Below are positions 15,878 to 23,051 of a DNA stretch of 33,342 nucleotides, piece by piece (the stretch's first letter is position 1; the number at the start of each line of letters is the position of its first letter). The notes under the pieces are model-generated. The model ran no database searches. It was given only the letters and a program-made list of their open reading frames with translations, and was not told the origin of the DNA. A program made the position numbers and the translations under genes. The stretch lies in NCBI RefSeq assembly GCF_001592005.1, contig NZ_BCVZ01000029.1, positions 1-33,342 of the forward strand, given 5' to 3'. Origin of the DNA: Bacillus sonorensis NBRC 101234 = KCTC 13918. GTDB taxonomy: Bacteria > Bacillota > Bacilli > Bacillales > Bacillaceae.

Positions 15878-16342
15878 ATGATGAAAAGACTCTGCCTCAT
15901 CCCCTGCGGCAAGAAAAAAATCTGGGATATCCAACCGGAAAGAGGCCCGTCTGCCGCACGAGACGTCTATCTCAGCCCGTTCCATCAAGCCTGCCGCAAT
16001 TATGCGCAGACCTTTTTTGCGGATTGGGTGATCCTCTCCGCCAAACACGGTTTTCTCATGCCGGATGATATCGTACCGGAGAACTATGATGTCACCTTTG
16101 GGATGCACCATCCGGAGATGATGGCGTTTGACGAGCTGAAAGCCCAAGCCGAACAAAAAAGTCTTATGCAATATGACGAAATCGTCATGCTCGGCGGAAA
16201 AAAGTACCGTCCCGTTCTGAGAAGCGTGTTTGGCGATGGCCGGCGGATCATCTATCCATTGGAAGGGTACAGGGGAATCGGCTATATGCTTCAGGCGCTG
16301 AAGCAGGCTGCCGCTGCCGGAAGGGAACTTGAGACAAAATGA
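15878..16342 (+). CDS. yfjM: DUF6884-type protein (YfjM)
   Basis: A 154-residue cytoplasmic protein. The N-terminal LCLIPCGKKKIWD and the central LSAKHGFLMPDDIVPENYDVTF resemble the SAKxGLL-P motifs of DUF6884 and YaaA-like proteins; some relatives belong to nucleic-acid modification or oxidative-stress pathways, but no reaction can be assigned here. I place it as YfjM by size and neighbourhood. It has two possible starts, ATG 15878 and ATG 15881, 5 and 8 nt after GGAGG; the difference is one residue. Its stop codon lies inside the arm of its own terminator. Confidence 0.75.
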   Translation: MMKRLCLIPCGKKKIWDIQPERGPSAARDVYLSPFHQACRNYAQTFFADWVILSAKHGFLMPDDIVPENYDVTFGMHHPEMMAFDELKAQAEQKSLMQYDEIVMLGGKKYRPVLRSVFGDGRRIIYPLEGYRGIGYMLQALKQAAAAGRELETK

Positions 16343-16366
16343 ATGATTCATTTTGTCTCTTTTTTT
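16331..16366 (+). terminator. Terminator overlapping the 3' end of yfjM
   Basis: A 14-bp perfect inverted repeat (GAGACAAAATGAAT / ATTCATTTTGTCTC) with a single central base, followed by T's. The last four codons including TGA are in the left arm, so a ribosome completing yfjM would cover the stem. Confidence 0.88.
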
Positions 16367-16417
16367 GGAAAAATTTCTGTAGCGCGGCACTGACGGTGTA
16401 AAGCCTGAGCAAGAAGC

Positions 16418-16763
16418 ATGATGAAATTTAAGGAAGTTTATAAGAATATTCAGCTTCCCGTCTATGTTTTTATGTCAAAACTGTTGAAAGATATGACCAT
16501 GAATACGAGCATCAACGCCAATATGTTCGAAGACATCAAAGGATACAGGTTATGTAAAATACAGCACCTCTTTTGAAAAAAACACCGAGACCAATCTGAA
16601 AGATGTTGAAGAAGAGAATCAATAAATATCGGTTATTGATTCGGGAGTTTGCAAAAGCGGATGTGTTTATTACCTGTAGAGGGATAAAGACCAGCCGATA
16701 ACGCTCGACCACAAAGTCATCAATGAAAACCGCTATTTTCATCATAGCGGTTTTTGTTTTTAG
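16418..16763 (+). pseudogene. Decayed gene remnant
   Basis: The 470-nt stretch between yfjM and the YckD-like gene holds no full gene but reads as a broken one. From ATG 16418/16421 a frame runs to TGA 16574 (51 residues from 16421, starting MKFKEVYKNIQLPVYVF). Near 16550 a one-base shift continues the protein-like sequence as YVKYSTSFEKNTETNLKDVE, up to TAA 16623. The same frame continues through TAG 16677 to RDKDQPITLDHKVINENRYF and TAG 16761. Codon use looks natural and a good terminator lies at the end. I do not recognise the family. The alternative is a genuine 51-residue ORF plus non-coding DNA. Confidence 0.4.
16726..16760 (+). terminator. Intrinsic terminator at the end of the gene remnant
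   Basis: An 11-bp perfect stem (AAAACCGCTAT / ATAGCGGTTTT) with a 7-nt loop and a T-rich tail. Nothing intact lies directly upstream, which supports the presence of a former gene. Confidence 0.85.
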
Positions 16764-16835
16764 CGAAAGGCGCGCATAATCTGCATCAAATAGAAAAAAA
16801 TAGAATGAATACATATGAAGGAAGGGTGTTGCGTT

Positions 16836-17147
16836 ATGCGTAAATTAGGAGTCTGCCTGCTCATGATCATGCCGCTGTTTTTCGCTGTTTCACTTTCTGC
16901 GGCGCATGGAGAGACACGCGTTTATGACAATCTGACTGAGGAGCAAAAACAGAAACTGGCATCAATGCAAAAGGATATTATGGAAAAGAAAAAACAGCTC
17001 ATTAACAAGTATGTGGAGTACGGGATTATCGATCAAGAGAGAGGGAAAGAAATCAAATCCCATATCGAAAGGCGCTATGAAAACAATAAAAAGAACGGGT
17101 TCATGCCGAAATGGGATCATCATAAAGAAAAGTTTCATCAACATTAA
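16836..17147 (+). CDS. Small secreted YckD-like (DUF2680) protein
   Basis: A 103-residue protein with a clear signal peptide (MRKLGVCLLMIMPLFFAVSL, then SAAHG; cleavage near residue 25). The mature part is helical and strongly charged (LTEEQKQKLASMQKDIMEKK), ending in a His/Lys-rich tail (KWDHHKEKFHQH) that could bind metal. It matches the YckD/DUF2680 type: two short helices after a signal peptide, function unknown. ATG 16836 is preferred to ATG 16815 because the AAGGGTG ribosome binding site lies 7 nt before it and the signal peptide then starts normally. Confidence 0.78.
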   Translation: MRKLGVCLLMIMPLFFAVSLSAAHGETRVYDNLTEEQKQKLASMQKDIMEKKKQLINKYVEYGIIDQERGKEIKSHIERRYENNKKNGFMPKWDHHKEKFHQH

Positions 17148-17200
17148 CAACGGCTCCATTATATGTGGCAGCCGCAAATTCCTCGTGACAAATGTGTAAA

Positions 17201-17224
17201 GACAGGTGTAAACTTATACTCATG
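17201..17224 (+). promoter_or_regulatory. Imperfect dyad at the niaP promoter, possible NiaR operator
   Basis: ACAGGTGTAA and ATACTCATGT form a 7-of-10 inverted repeat with a 4-nt centre. TATACT (17215-17220), a possible -10, is inside. niaP genes of Firmicutes are commonly under the niacin repressor NiaR, so an operator is expected here, but I cannot confirm the motif. Confidence 0.3.
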
Positions 17225-17255
17225 TAAAACTGCTAAGACAAAAGAGGTGTTGTGA

Positions 17256-18467
17256 GTGAGTATGAAGAAGAACCATCCGGTTTCAGAGCGGAAGCTGCTC
17301 GGCATCGCCGGGCTCGGCTGGCTTTTTGATGCGATGGACGTCGGCATATTGTCGTTTATTATCACCGCTTTACACGTGGAATGGAAATTGACGCCGGAGG
17401 AGATGAGCTGGATTGGCAGCATCAACTCGATCGGCATGGCTGTCGGGGCTTTTTTATTCGGCCTTATGGCTGATCGCGTCGGGCGGAAATATGTTTTTAT
17501 CATCACCCTGCTATTTTTCTCGGTCGGCAGCGGTTTATCCGCTTTGACAACGACATTAACAGCCTTTTTGATTTTGCGCTTTTTTGTCGGGATGGGATTG
17601 GGCGGAGAGCTGCCGGTCGCATCCACGCTTGTATCGGAAACCGTTCCGCCGGAGCGGAGGGGAAGAGTCGTTGTTTTGCTTGAAAGCTTCTGGGCATTTG
17701 GCTGGTTAGCCGCAGCACTTATTTCGTATTTTATCATTCCAAATTACGGCTGGCAGATCGCCTTGCTCATTACTGCGCTTCCGGCGTTTTACGCACTGTA
17801 TTTGCGCCTGGCCCTGCCGGACTCGCCAAAATATGAAACGCTTGATCAAAAACGGAAACCGTCTATGTTCGATAATATAAAAAACGTCTGGTCCGGCCGG
17901 TTCGCCCGTCCAACGGCGATGCTGTGGATCGTCTGGTTTTGCGTTGTTTTTTCCTATTACGGCATGTTTTTATGGCTTCCAAGCGTAATGGTCATGAAAG
18001 GGTTCAGCATGATTAAAAGCTTTGAATACGTCCTGATCATGACGCTTGCCCAGCTGCCCGGCTATTTCACGGCCGCCTGGCTGATCGAAAAAGCCGGGAG
18101 GAAAATGGTGCTGATTGTCTATCTGCTTGGCACCGCCGTCAGCGCCTACTTTTTCGGAACGGCTGAGTCGCTTGCTCTCCTGCTTGCGGCAGGCATGTTT
18201 TTATCATTTTTCAATCTTGGCGCATGGGGAGCGCTTTACGCCTATACACCGGAGCAGTACCCGACGGAGATCAGGGGCACCGGTGCGGGAATGGCGGCGG
18301 CGTTCGGCCGTATCGGCGGAATTTTTGGGCCGCTTCTTGTCGGCTCTCTCGTCAGTCAGGGAACATCGCTGTCAATCATTTTCCTCATTTTTTGCCTGGC
18401 GGTTTTAGCAGCTGTTGCAGCCGTTTTCTTTTTAGGAGCGGAAACAAAGCAAAAAGAACTTAGCTAA
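17256..18467 (+). CDS. niaP: Niacin transporter NiaP, major facilitator superfamily
   Basis: A 403-residue MFS permease. It closely resembles, from recall, the B. subtilis niacin/nicotinamide transporter NiaP (YceI): RKLLGIAGLGWLFDAMDVGI at the N-terminus, GMGLGGELPVASTLVSE in the middle and LYAYTPEQYPTEIRGTG near the C-terminus. It has twelve transmembrane helices and the MFS loop motif GLMADRVGRKYV. It imports nicotinic acid for NAD synthesis. The GTG start at 17256 lies 6 nt after AGAGGTG; the in-frame ATG 17262 (spacing 12) is the alternative. The upstream gap to the YckD-like gene is 108 nt. Confidence 0.9.
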   Translation: MSMKKNHPVSERKLLGIAGLGWLFDAMDVGILSFIITALHVEWKLTPEEMSWIGSINSIGMAVGAFLFGLMADRVGRKYVFIITLLFFSVGSGLSALTTTLTAFLILRFFVGMGLGGELPVASTLVSETVPPERRGRVVVLLESFWAFGWLAAALISYFIIPNYGWQIALLITALPAFYALYLRLALPDSPKYETLDQKRKPSMFDNIKNVWSGRFARPTAMLWIVWFCVVFSYYGMFLWLPSVMVMKGFSMIKSFEYVLIMTLAQLPGYFTAAWLIEKAGRKMVLIVYLLGTAVSAYFFGTAESLALLLAAGMFLSFFNLGAWGALYAYTPEQYPTEIRGTGAGMAAAFGRIGGIFGPLLVGSLVSQGTSLSIIFLIFCLAVLAAVAAVFFLGAETKQKELS

Positions 18468-18494
18468 TGGCAAATGATCCGGACACTTGTTCAA

Positions 18495-18535
18495 TTTCCA
18501 ATTCCCCTGGCTTTATCCAGCAGGGAAATTGGAAA
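18495..18535. repeat. Inverted repeat downstream of niaP
   Basis: TTTCCAATT / AATTGGAAA outer arms with CCC/GGG and CTGG/CCAG pairs inside, 28 nt after the niaP stop. No T-run follows, so it is a poor intrinsic terminator. It may be a 3'-end stabilising hairpin. Confidence 0.5.
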
Positions 18536-18609
18536 AACGTCTTTAACGGACGGCGGCAGTGTATGTAAGGTTGTGAAAACGGGCGTAAGAAGTTAGCGCC
18601 ATCATGATG

Positions 18610-18641
18610 AAAGAGAAGGAAAAGCAGGCCTTCTCTTTTTT
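18610..18641 (+). terminator. Intrinsic terminator downstream of niaP
   Basis: A 10-bp stem AAAGAGAAGG / CCTTCTCTTT, 9-nt loop, then T's. The region 18468-18679 shows no coding potential to me, so this probably ends the niaP transcript after a 140-nt tail. Confidence 0.82.
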
Positions 18642-18679
18642 GTTTGAAAAGTCTTAAAACATATGGGTTAATTGTACTA

Positions 18680-18708
18680 TTGATGTCATTGGCTGAACAG
18701 AATAGAAT
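18680..18708 (+). promoter_or_regulatory. Sigma-A promoter of sacXY
   Basis: TTGATG (18680-18685), 17-nt spacer, TAGAAT (18703-18708). The start of transcription near 18715 is 18 nt before the RAT, giving a leader of about 277 nt. Confidence 0.6.
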
Positions 18709-18732
18709 CGTATTAAGAAACGAATAGCGGCA

Positions 18733-18766
18733 GGATTGTTACTGGTAAAGCAGGCAAGACCTAAAA
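18733..18766 (+). promoter_or_regulatory. Ribonucleic antiterminator (RAT) in the sacXY leader
   Basis: It begins GGATTGTTACTGGTAAAGCA and ends CAAGACCTAAAA, matching the RAT hairpins bound by SacT/SacY/LicT-type antiterminators essentially base for base. Its 3' arm is also the 5' arm of the terminator at 18756-18849, the classic mutually exclusive arrangement. Confidence 0.88.
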
Positions 18767-18849
18767 TGTGCTAAAGGACCCCCATGCCCTTAGTGTGCTT
18801 TTTTGCGCCTATCGGCCGGCTTCTTTCGCATATTTTTAGGTCTTTTTTT
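18756..18849 (+). terminator. Conditional long-range terminator of sacXY
   Basis: AAGACCTAAAA (18756-18766) pairs with TTTTAGGTCTT (18834-18844). Five more pairs follow after a single bulged U (18767-18771 with 18828-18832, one of them G-U). A T-run follows (18843-18849). The loop of about 56 nt is unusually large for this switch. Confidence 0.8.
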
Positions 18850-18991
18850 GTTTCGGAAAGGGTATTACGGTCTATTGACCTTGTTAACCAATGTGCTTCA
18901 AAGAGGCTTTGAAACGAAATGACACATTTTTCATTTTGATTGGAAGCGGCTCATTTGATAGGATAGAAAAATTGAAGGAGGGTATGCCGCT

Positions 18992-20374
18992 GTGCAGCAT
19001 GAAGAAATAGCAAGAAAACTTTTGTCTCACATTGGAGGCAGCGAAAATGTCATGAACATCAGCCATTGTACGACAAGACTGCGCTTCAATGTCAGGGATG
19101 AAGCGAAAATAGATATTGCTGCCATTGAAAAGATGGAGTCTGTACAGGGGACTTTTTTCAGATATGGTTTATTTCAAATCATTTTCGGGGCGGGCGTCGT
19201 TCACAAAATTTATAAAGAAATGCTTCATTTATGCGCTTCCGCCCCTTTGGAAGAAGGAATGCAGCCCGAATCTCAATCTGCGATGAATTATTTTACGAGA
19301 TTTGCAAAAACATTGTCTGATATTTTTGTTCCGATCATTCCGGCAATGGTCGCAAGCGGGCTGCTCATGGGGCTTATCGGGGTGCTCAAGGAATTCAGCG
19401 GGGGCGCCATCAACGGACCTGTCATGAAAATGCTCGATATGTTTTCAAGCTCAGCGTTTATTATTTTGCCTGTGCTGCTCGGATTCAGCGCGGCTAAACA
19501 ATTTGGGGCAAACCCGTTTTTAGGGGCTGTCATCGGCGGGATTCTCACTCATCCGGATTTGCTCGATCCGTCATTGCTTGGCAGCAAAACGCCGTCAACA
19601 ATAGATGTTTTCGGGTTTCAGGTGCCATTAATCGGGTATCAGGGGACGGTCATTCCGATTCTGTTGTCCGTCTATATCATGAGCAAAATTGAGAAGGTGC
19701 TGAAAAAAGTCGTTCCCAGTTCTTTGGATTTGCTCGTCATTCCATTTATTACTGTGATGATTACCGGTTTTGCCGCAATTTTTATGATGGGTCCTGTTTC
19801 TCTGTTCATCGGCCATTTGATGAGCGAAAGCCTCGGCTTTGTTTACCAATATGCGGGTGCAGCAGCCGGATTTTTATTTGGCGGGCTTTACTCATTGATC
19901 GTGTTGTCGGGCCTGCATCACAGCTTTTATGTGATTGAAGCGTCTCTCTTGGCAGATCCGGAATACGGCGTCAATTTTTTGCTGCCGATTTGGTCGATGG
20001 CCAACGTTGCCCAGGGCGGCGCGGGGTTGGCCGTATTTTTAAAAACGAAAAATGCAAATGTAAAAAAGATTGCAATTCCCGCTTCGCTCACCGCCTTTCT
20101 GGGGATCGTCGAACCCGTCATGTTCGGCGTCAACCTGAAACGACTAAATCCCTTTATCGGAGCATCGATCGGCGGCGCGCTTGGCGGTGCATATGTGACC
20201 TTCATGAATGTCGCAGCCAATTCGTACGGGCTGAGCGGCATTCCAATGATTTCGATCATTCTGCCGCTTGGGACCGCCAATTTGATTCATTACCTGATCG
20301 GTTTTGCAATTGCGGTGGTTTCTGCGTTTATTGCAACGCTGTGTCTTGGCTTGAAAGAGGAAAAAGAAGAGTAA
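18992..20374 (+). CDS. sacX: SacX, PTS sucrose-type EIIBC, sensor and negative regulator of SacY
   Basis: A 460-residue PTS permease with EIIB followed by EIIC and no EIIA. The phosphorylated cysteine is Cys26 (SHCTTRLRF). EIIC motifs include GLHHSFYVIEAS and GIVEPVMFG. In B. subtilis, SacX is a low-affinity sucrose EII that phosphorylates and inactivates SacY when sucrose is low. The partner gene directly downstream identifies it as SacX rather than SacP. The GTG start lies about 9 nt after AAGGAGGG; ATG 18984 is out of frame and dies after eight codons. Confidence 0.85.
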   Translation: MQHEEIARKLLSHIGGSENVMNISHCTTRLRFNVRDEAKIDIAAIEKMESVQGTFFRYGLFQIIFGAGVVHKIYKEMLHLCASAPLEEGMQPESQSAMNYFTRFAKTLSDIFVPIIPAMVASGLLMGLIGVLKEFSGGAINGPVMKMLDMFSSSAFIILPVLLGFSAAKQFGANPFLGAVIGGILTHPDLLDPSLLGSKTPSTIDVFGFQVPLIGYQGTVIPILLSVYIMSKIEKVLKKVVPSSLDLLVIPFITVMITGFAAIFMMGPVSLFIGHLMSESLGFVYQYAGAAAGFLFGGLYSLIVLSGLHHSFYVIEASLLADPEYGVNFLLPIWSMANVAQGGAGLAVFLKTKNANVKKIAIPASLTAFLGIVEPVMFGVNLKRLNPFIGASIGGALGGAYVTFMNVAANSYGLSGIPMISIILPLGTANLIHYLIGFAIAVVSAFIATLCLGLKEEKEE

Positions 20375-20416
20375 TTCCGTTTTCATTCATCAAAACAGGA
20401 TGAAAGGAAGGCAGCT

Positions 20417-21259
20417 ATGAAAATCAAGAAAATTCTAAATAATAACGCGCTGGTCGTGAAAGACCATGATGAAGAAAAAATTGTTTTAGGTTCCGGCATC
20501 GCATTTCAGAAAAAGAAAAATGATATTGTTGACAGGTCAAAGATCGAAAAAATATTTGTCATGAAGGATTCAACAGAGTACCGTCAATTTGAGAAAATTT
20601 TAAAAACGCTTCCGGAAGATCATATTCAGCTTGCCGAGGAGATCATCTCTCATGCGGAAAAAGAGCTGGGAATTAAAATCAACGAGCGGATCCATGTGGC
20701 TTTTTCAGACCATCTGTCTTTTGCAATCGAACGTCTCAGCAAAGGAATGGTCATTAAAAATCCGCTGCTTGATGAAGTCAAAGTCCTTTATACAAAAGAG
20801 TTTCAAATCGGCCGCTGGGCAAAAGCGCTGATCAAAGAGAGGCTCCATATCGACATTCCCGAGGATGAAGTTGCAAATATCGCTTTACATATTCATACCG
20901 CCAAAACAAACGCCGGGGATATGACAAAAACGCTCGATCTCACGACGATGATCAGGGATATCATCGCCATCATTGAGAACAGGCTGAACATTACGATCAA
21001 AGACGAAACGATTTCATATGAGAGGCTTGTGACTCATCTCCGCTTTGCGATTCAGCATATAGAAGCGGGGGAAACCTTTTATGAATTGGATGCGGATATG
21101 ATAGAGCTGATTAAAAAGAAATTCAGGCAAGCCTTTTTGTGCGCGCGGGAAATCGGAGAATTCGTCAAGAAAGAGTATGGGTTTGATTTCCCGGAAAAAG
21201 AATTATGCTACATTTCCATGCATATCCAAAGATTTTATCAGCGTTCAGCGCTTGTTTAG
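20417..21259 (+). CDS. sacY: SacY, transcriptional antiterminator (BglG/SacY family)
   Basis: A 280-residue RNA-binding antiterminator, close from recall to B. subtilis SacY. It has an RNA-binding CAT domain (residues 1-55) and two PTS regulation domains with the expected phosphorylatable histidines (His99 and His158 in PRD1; His207 and His269 in PRD2). When unphosphorylated it binds RAT hairpins and prevents termination, classically at levansucrase sacB and at its own operon. A RAT sits in this operon's leader. No sacB is in the window, so other targets must lie elsewhere. It follows sacX by 42 nt with ribosome binding site AAGGAAGG. Confidence 0.92.
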   Translation: MKIKKILNNNALVVKDHDEEKIVLGSGIAFQKKKNDIVDRSKIEKIFVMKDSTEYRQFEKILKTLPEDHIQLAEEIISHAEKELGIKINERIHVAFSDHLSFAIERLSKGMVIKNPLLDEVKVLYTKEFQIGRWAKALIKERLHIDIPEDEVANIALHIHTAKTNAGDMTKTLDLTTMIRDIIAIIENRLNITIKDETISYERLVTHLRFAIQHIEAGETFYELDADMIELIKKKFRQAFLCAREIGEFVKKEYGFDFPEKELCYISMHIQRFYQRSALV

Positions 21260-21266
21260 CAAATAG

Positions 21267-21298
21267 AAAAGACACCGGCGGAAAAGCCGGTGTTTTTT
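21267..21298. terminator. Terminator between sacY and the DJ-1 gene
   Basis: An 8-bp stem ACACCGGC/GCCGGTGT with A's before and T's after, so it can act in both directions. The DJ-1-family stop codon sits in its T-run. Confidence 0.87.
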
Positions 21299-21848
21299 AA
21301 TAGACAAGCATTCCTTTGGCGACTTCATCGGCTTTTTCCTTGCCGTTTAATAATTCGGCCAGCTGTAAGGCAAACGGAATCGTCGTCGCAGGGCCGCGGG
21401 ACGTAATGATACGACCGTCTGTCACGACATTTTCATCTGTGATGATATCCGCTCCAGTCAGTTCTTTCTCAACGCCTGGATAGCAGGTCGCTTTCTTGCC
21501 GTTGACAAGCCCTGCTTTCCCGAGCGTCATCGTGGCGGCGCAAATTGCGGCAATGTATGTGCCGGCCGCCGCGGCTTCTTTTAATGTCTCATGCAAGCCG
21601 GCATGCTCAAGCATTTTTTTGCTTCCCACGTTCCCTCCGGGCAGAATCAGCATGTCCGCTTCTTGAAAATCAGTGTCTTCATACATTTGGTCAGCTTCAA
21701 TGACGATGCCGTGTCCGCCTTTAACCCTGAGGGCCGGATCAAGGGAGATGGTAACGGTATCCACCTCAGCCCTCCGTAAGATATCAATCGTTGCAATGGC
21801 TTCGATTTCTTCAAATCCGTCAATTAAAAAAACGAACGCTTTTTTCAT
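21297..21848 (-). CDS. DJ-1/ThiJ/PfpI family protein (YajL-like)
   Basis: A 183-residue DJ-1 superfamily protein. The nucleophilic-elbow cysteine is Cys103 (AAICAATMTLG) and the partner glutamate is Glu16 (GFEEIEAI), both conserved as in human DJ-1 and E. coli YajL. Members are redox-sensitive and act as glyoxalase-like or stress proteins; the true reaction is disputed. ATG 21848 is preferred to the longer frame from 21905, because GAGGAGG lies 8 nt upstream and the normal family N-terminus MKKAFVFLIDGFEE results. It diverges from acoA across about 205 nt. Confidence 0.88.
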   Translation of the reverse strand: MKKAFVFLIDGFEEIEAIATIDILRRAEVDTVTISLDPALRVKGGHGIVIEADQMYEDTDFQEADMLILPGGNVGSKKMLEHAGLHETLKEAAAAGTYIAAICAATMTLGKAGLVNGKKATCYPGVEKELTGADIITDENVVTDGRIITSRGPATTIPFALQLAELLNGKEKADEVAKGMLVY

Positions 21849-21909
21849 AACATCGACCTCCTCATCCCCCATTCTAACGGTGAAAAAGATTTTCTGGCAA
21901 ATCATTCGT

Positions 21910-21941
21910 AGACAAAACGAGACACGCGTCTCATTTTGTCT
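21910..21941. promoter_or_regulatory. 32-bp palindrome, probable AcoR upstream activating site
   Basis: AGACAAAACGAGACAC and its near-complement GCGTCTCATTTTGTCT form a continuous dyad with 14 of 16 positions matching. Its centre is about 95 nt before the expected acoA start of transcription, a normal distance for a sigma-54 activator site. It lies 61 nt upstream of the divergent DJ-1 gene and could also affect it. Confidence 0.6.
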
Positions 21942-21994
21942 CTATTTTTGACGCGCTGTCCAGATTGATCAGCCGCCAGATCAGCTGTTTAACG

Positions 21995-22011
21995 TTGGCA
22001 CGATTTTTGCT
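21995..22011 (+). promoter_or_regulatory. Sigma-54 (SigL) -24/-12 promoter of acoABCL
   Basis: TTGGCAC-GATTT-TTGCT matches the TTGGCAC-N5-TTGCA consensus with one mismatch. aco operons are known to require SigL and AcoR. Confidence 0.9.
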
Positions 22012-22053
22012 TAATAAAAAGCGAGATGAAAAAAGATGAGGAGGTTTTGTGAA

Positions 22054-23028
22054 ATGGAAGCAGTATTGACGAAGGAAAAAGCAGTATGGATGTACAAAAA
22101 GATGCTTGAAATCCGCCAATTTGAAGACAAGGTGCATGAACTGTTCGCCCAGGGGATTTTGCCGGGATTCGTCCACCTTTATGCGGGGGAGGAAGCGGTT
22201 GCGGTCGGGGTCTGCGCCCATTTGAACGATAAAGACAGCATTACCAGCACACATCGCGGTCATGGACATTGCATCGCCAAAGGGTGTGACCTCAAAGGAA
22301 TGATGGCCGAGATCTACGGCAAAGCCACAGGTCTTTGTAAAGGCAAGGGAGGCTCGATGCACATCGCCGATTTTGATAAAGGAATGCTCGGAGCAAACGG
22401 GATTGTCGGCGGCGGTTTTCCATTGGCCTGCGGGTCGGCTCTTACAGCGAAATATAAAAAGACAAAAAATGTAAGCGTTTGCTTTTTTGGCGACGGCGCA
22501 AATAACCAGGGGACTTTTCACGAAGGAATCAATCTCGCGGCCATCTGGAAGCTGCCTGTCATATTCATTGCCGAAAATAACGGTTATGGAGAAGCGACGC
22601 CGTTTTCCTATGCATCGAGCTGCAAATCGATCGCAGACCGTGCGGCAGGCTACGGGATACCGGGAATACAAGTGGATGGAAAAGACGTGATGGCCGTCTA
22701 TCAGGCCGCGGAAGAAGCTGTGAAACGGGCGAAAAACGGCGAAGGGCCGACTTTAATCGAGTGCATGACATACCGGAATTACGGCCATTTTGAGGGCGAT
22801 GCCCAGCGCTACAAAACAAATGAAGAAAAAATCGAGCATCAAGAGGAAAAAGACGCGATCTCCGCTTTCAGGGCCGAATTGCTGACAAAGCAAATGCTGA
22901 CCGAGGCGGAGCTGGTCCAGATTGAGGCAGCTGTCACTGAAGAGATCAACGAAGCGGTTGAATTCAGCGAAAAAAGCCCTTATCCGGATCAAGCGGAATT
23001 ACTGACAGACGTGTATGTGTCCTATTAA
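22054..23028 (+). CDS. acoA: Acetoin dehydrogenase E1 alpha subunit AcoA
   Basis: A 324-residue thiamine-pyrophosphate-dependent E1 alpha subunit. With AcoB it cleaves acetoin and passes the acetyl group to the lipoyl arm of AcoC, giving acetyl-CoA and acetaldehyde. The TPP motif runs from GDGANNQG (146-153) to ENN (174-176). The glycine-rich KGKGGSMHI is at 96-104. ATG 22054 is chosen; the frame is open from 22036, but that ATG is fused to the AGGAGG ribosome binding site itself. It is the first gene of acoABCL and is transcribed from the SigL promoter. Confidence 0.95.
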   Translation: MEAVLTKEKAVWMYKKMLEIRQFEDKVHELFAQGILPGFVHLYAGEEAVAVGVCAHLNDKDSITSTHRGHGHCIAKGCDLKGMMAEIYGKATGLCKGKGGSMHIADFDKGMLGANGIVGGGFPLACGSALTAKYKKTKNVSVCFFGDGANNQGTFHEGINLAAIWKLPVIFIAENNGYGEATPFSYASSCKSIADRAAGYGIPGIQVDGKDVMAVYQAAEEAVKRAKNGEGPTLIECMTYRNYGHFEGDAQRYKTNEEKIEHQEEKDAISAFRAELLTKQMLTEAELVQIEAAVTEEINEAVEFSEKSPYPDQAELLTDVYVSY

Positions 23029-23051
23029 TTCATCAAAAGGGGGAAGAAGAA

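Noticed and set aside
15854..16390. 178-codon open frame on the minus strand
   Set aside because: It is antisense to yfjM, running through two terminators. The yfjM frame has a strong ribosome binding site and family motifs.
18984..19010. ATG 18984 as the start of sacX or of a leader peptide
   Set aside because: It is out of frame with sacX, stops after nine codons, and is only 1 nt from the ribosome binding site. GTG 18992 has proper spacing.
21910..21950. Reading the aco palindrome as an intrinsic terminator (it is followed by CTCTATTTTT)
   Set aside because: No plus-strand gene ends upstream of it; the flanking genes diverge. An activator site for the downstream SigL promoter fits better.
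21931..22671. 246-codon open frame on the minus strand
   Set aside because: It is antisense to acoA and covers the SigL promoter. acoA has unmistakable motifs and the antisense product shows no domain.
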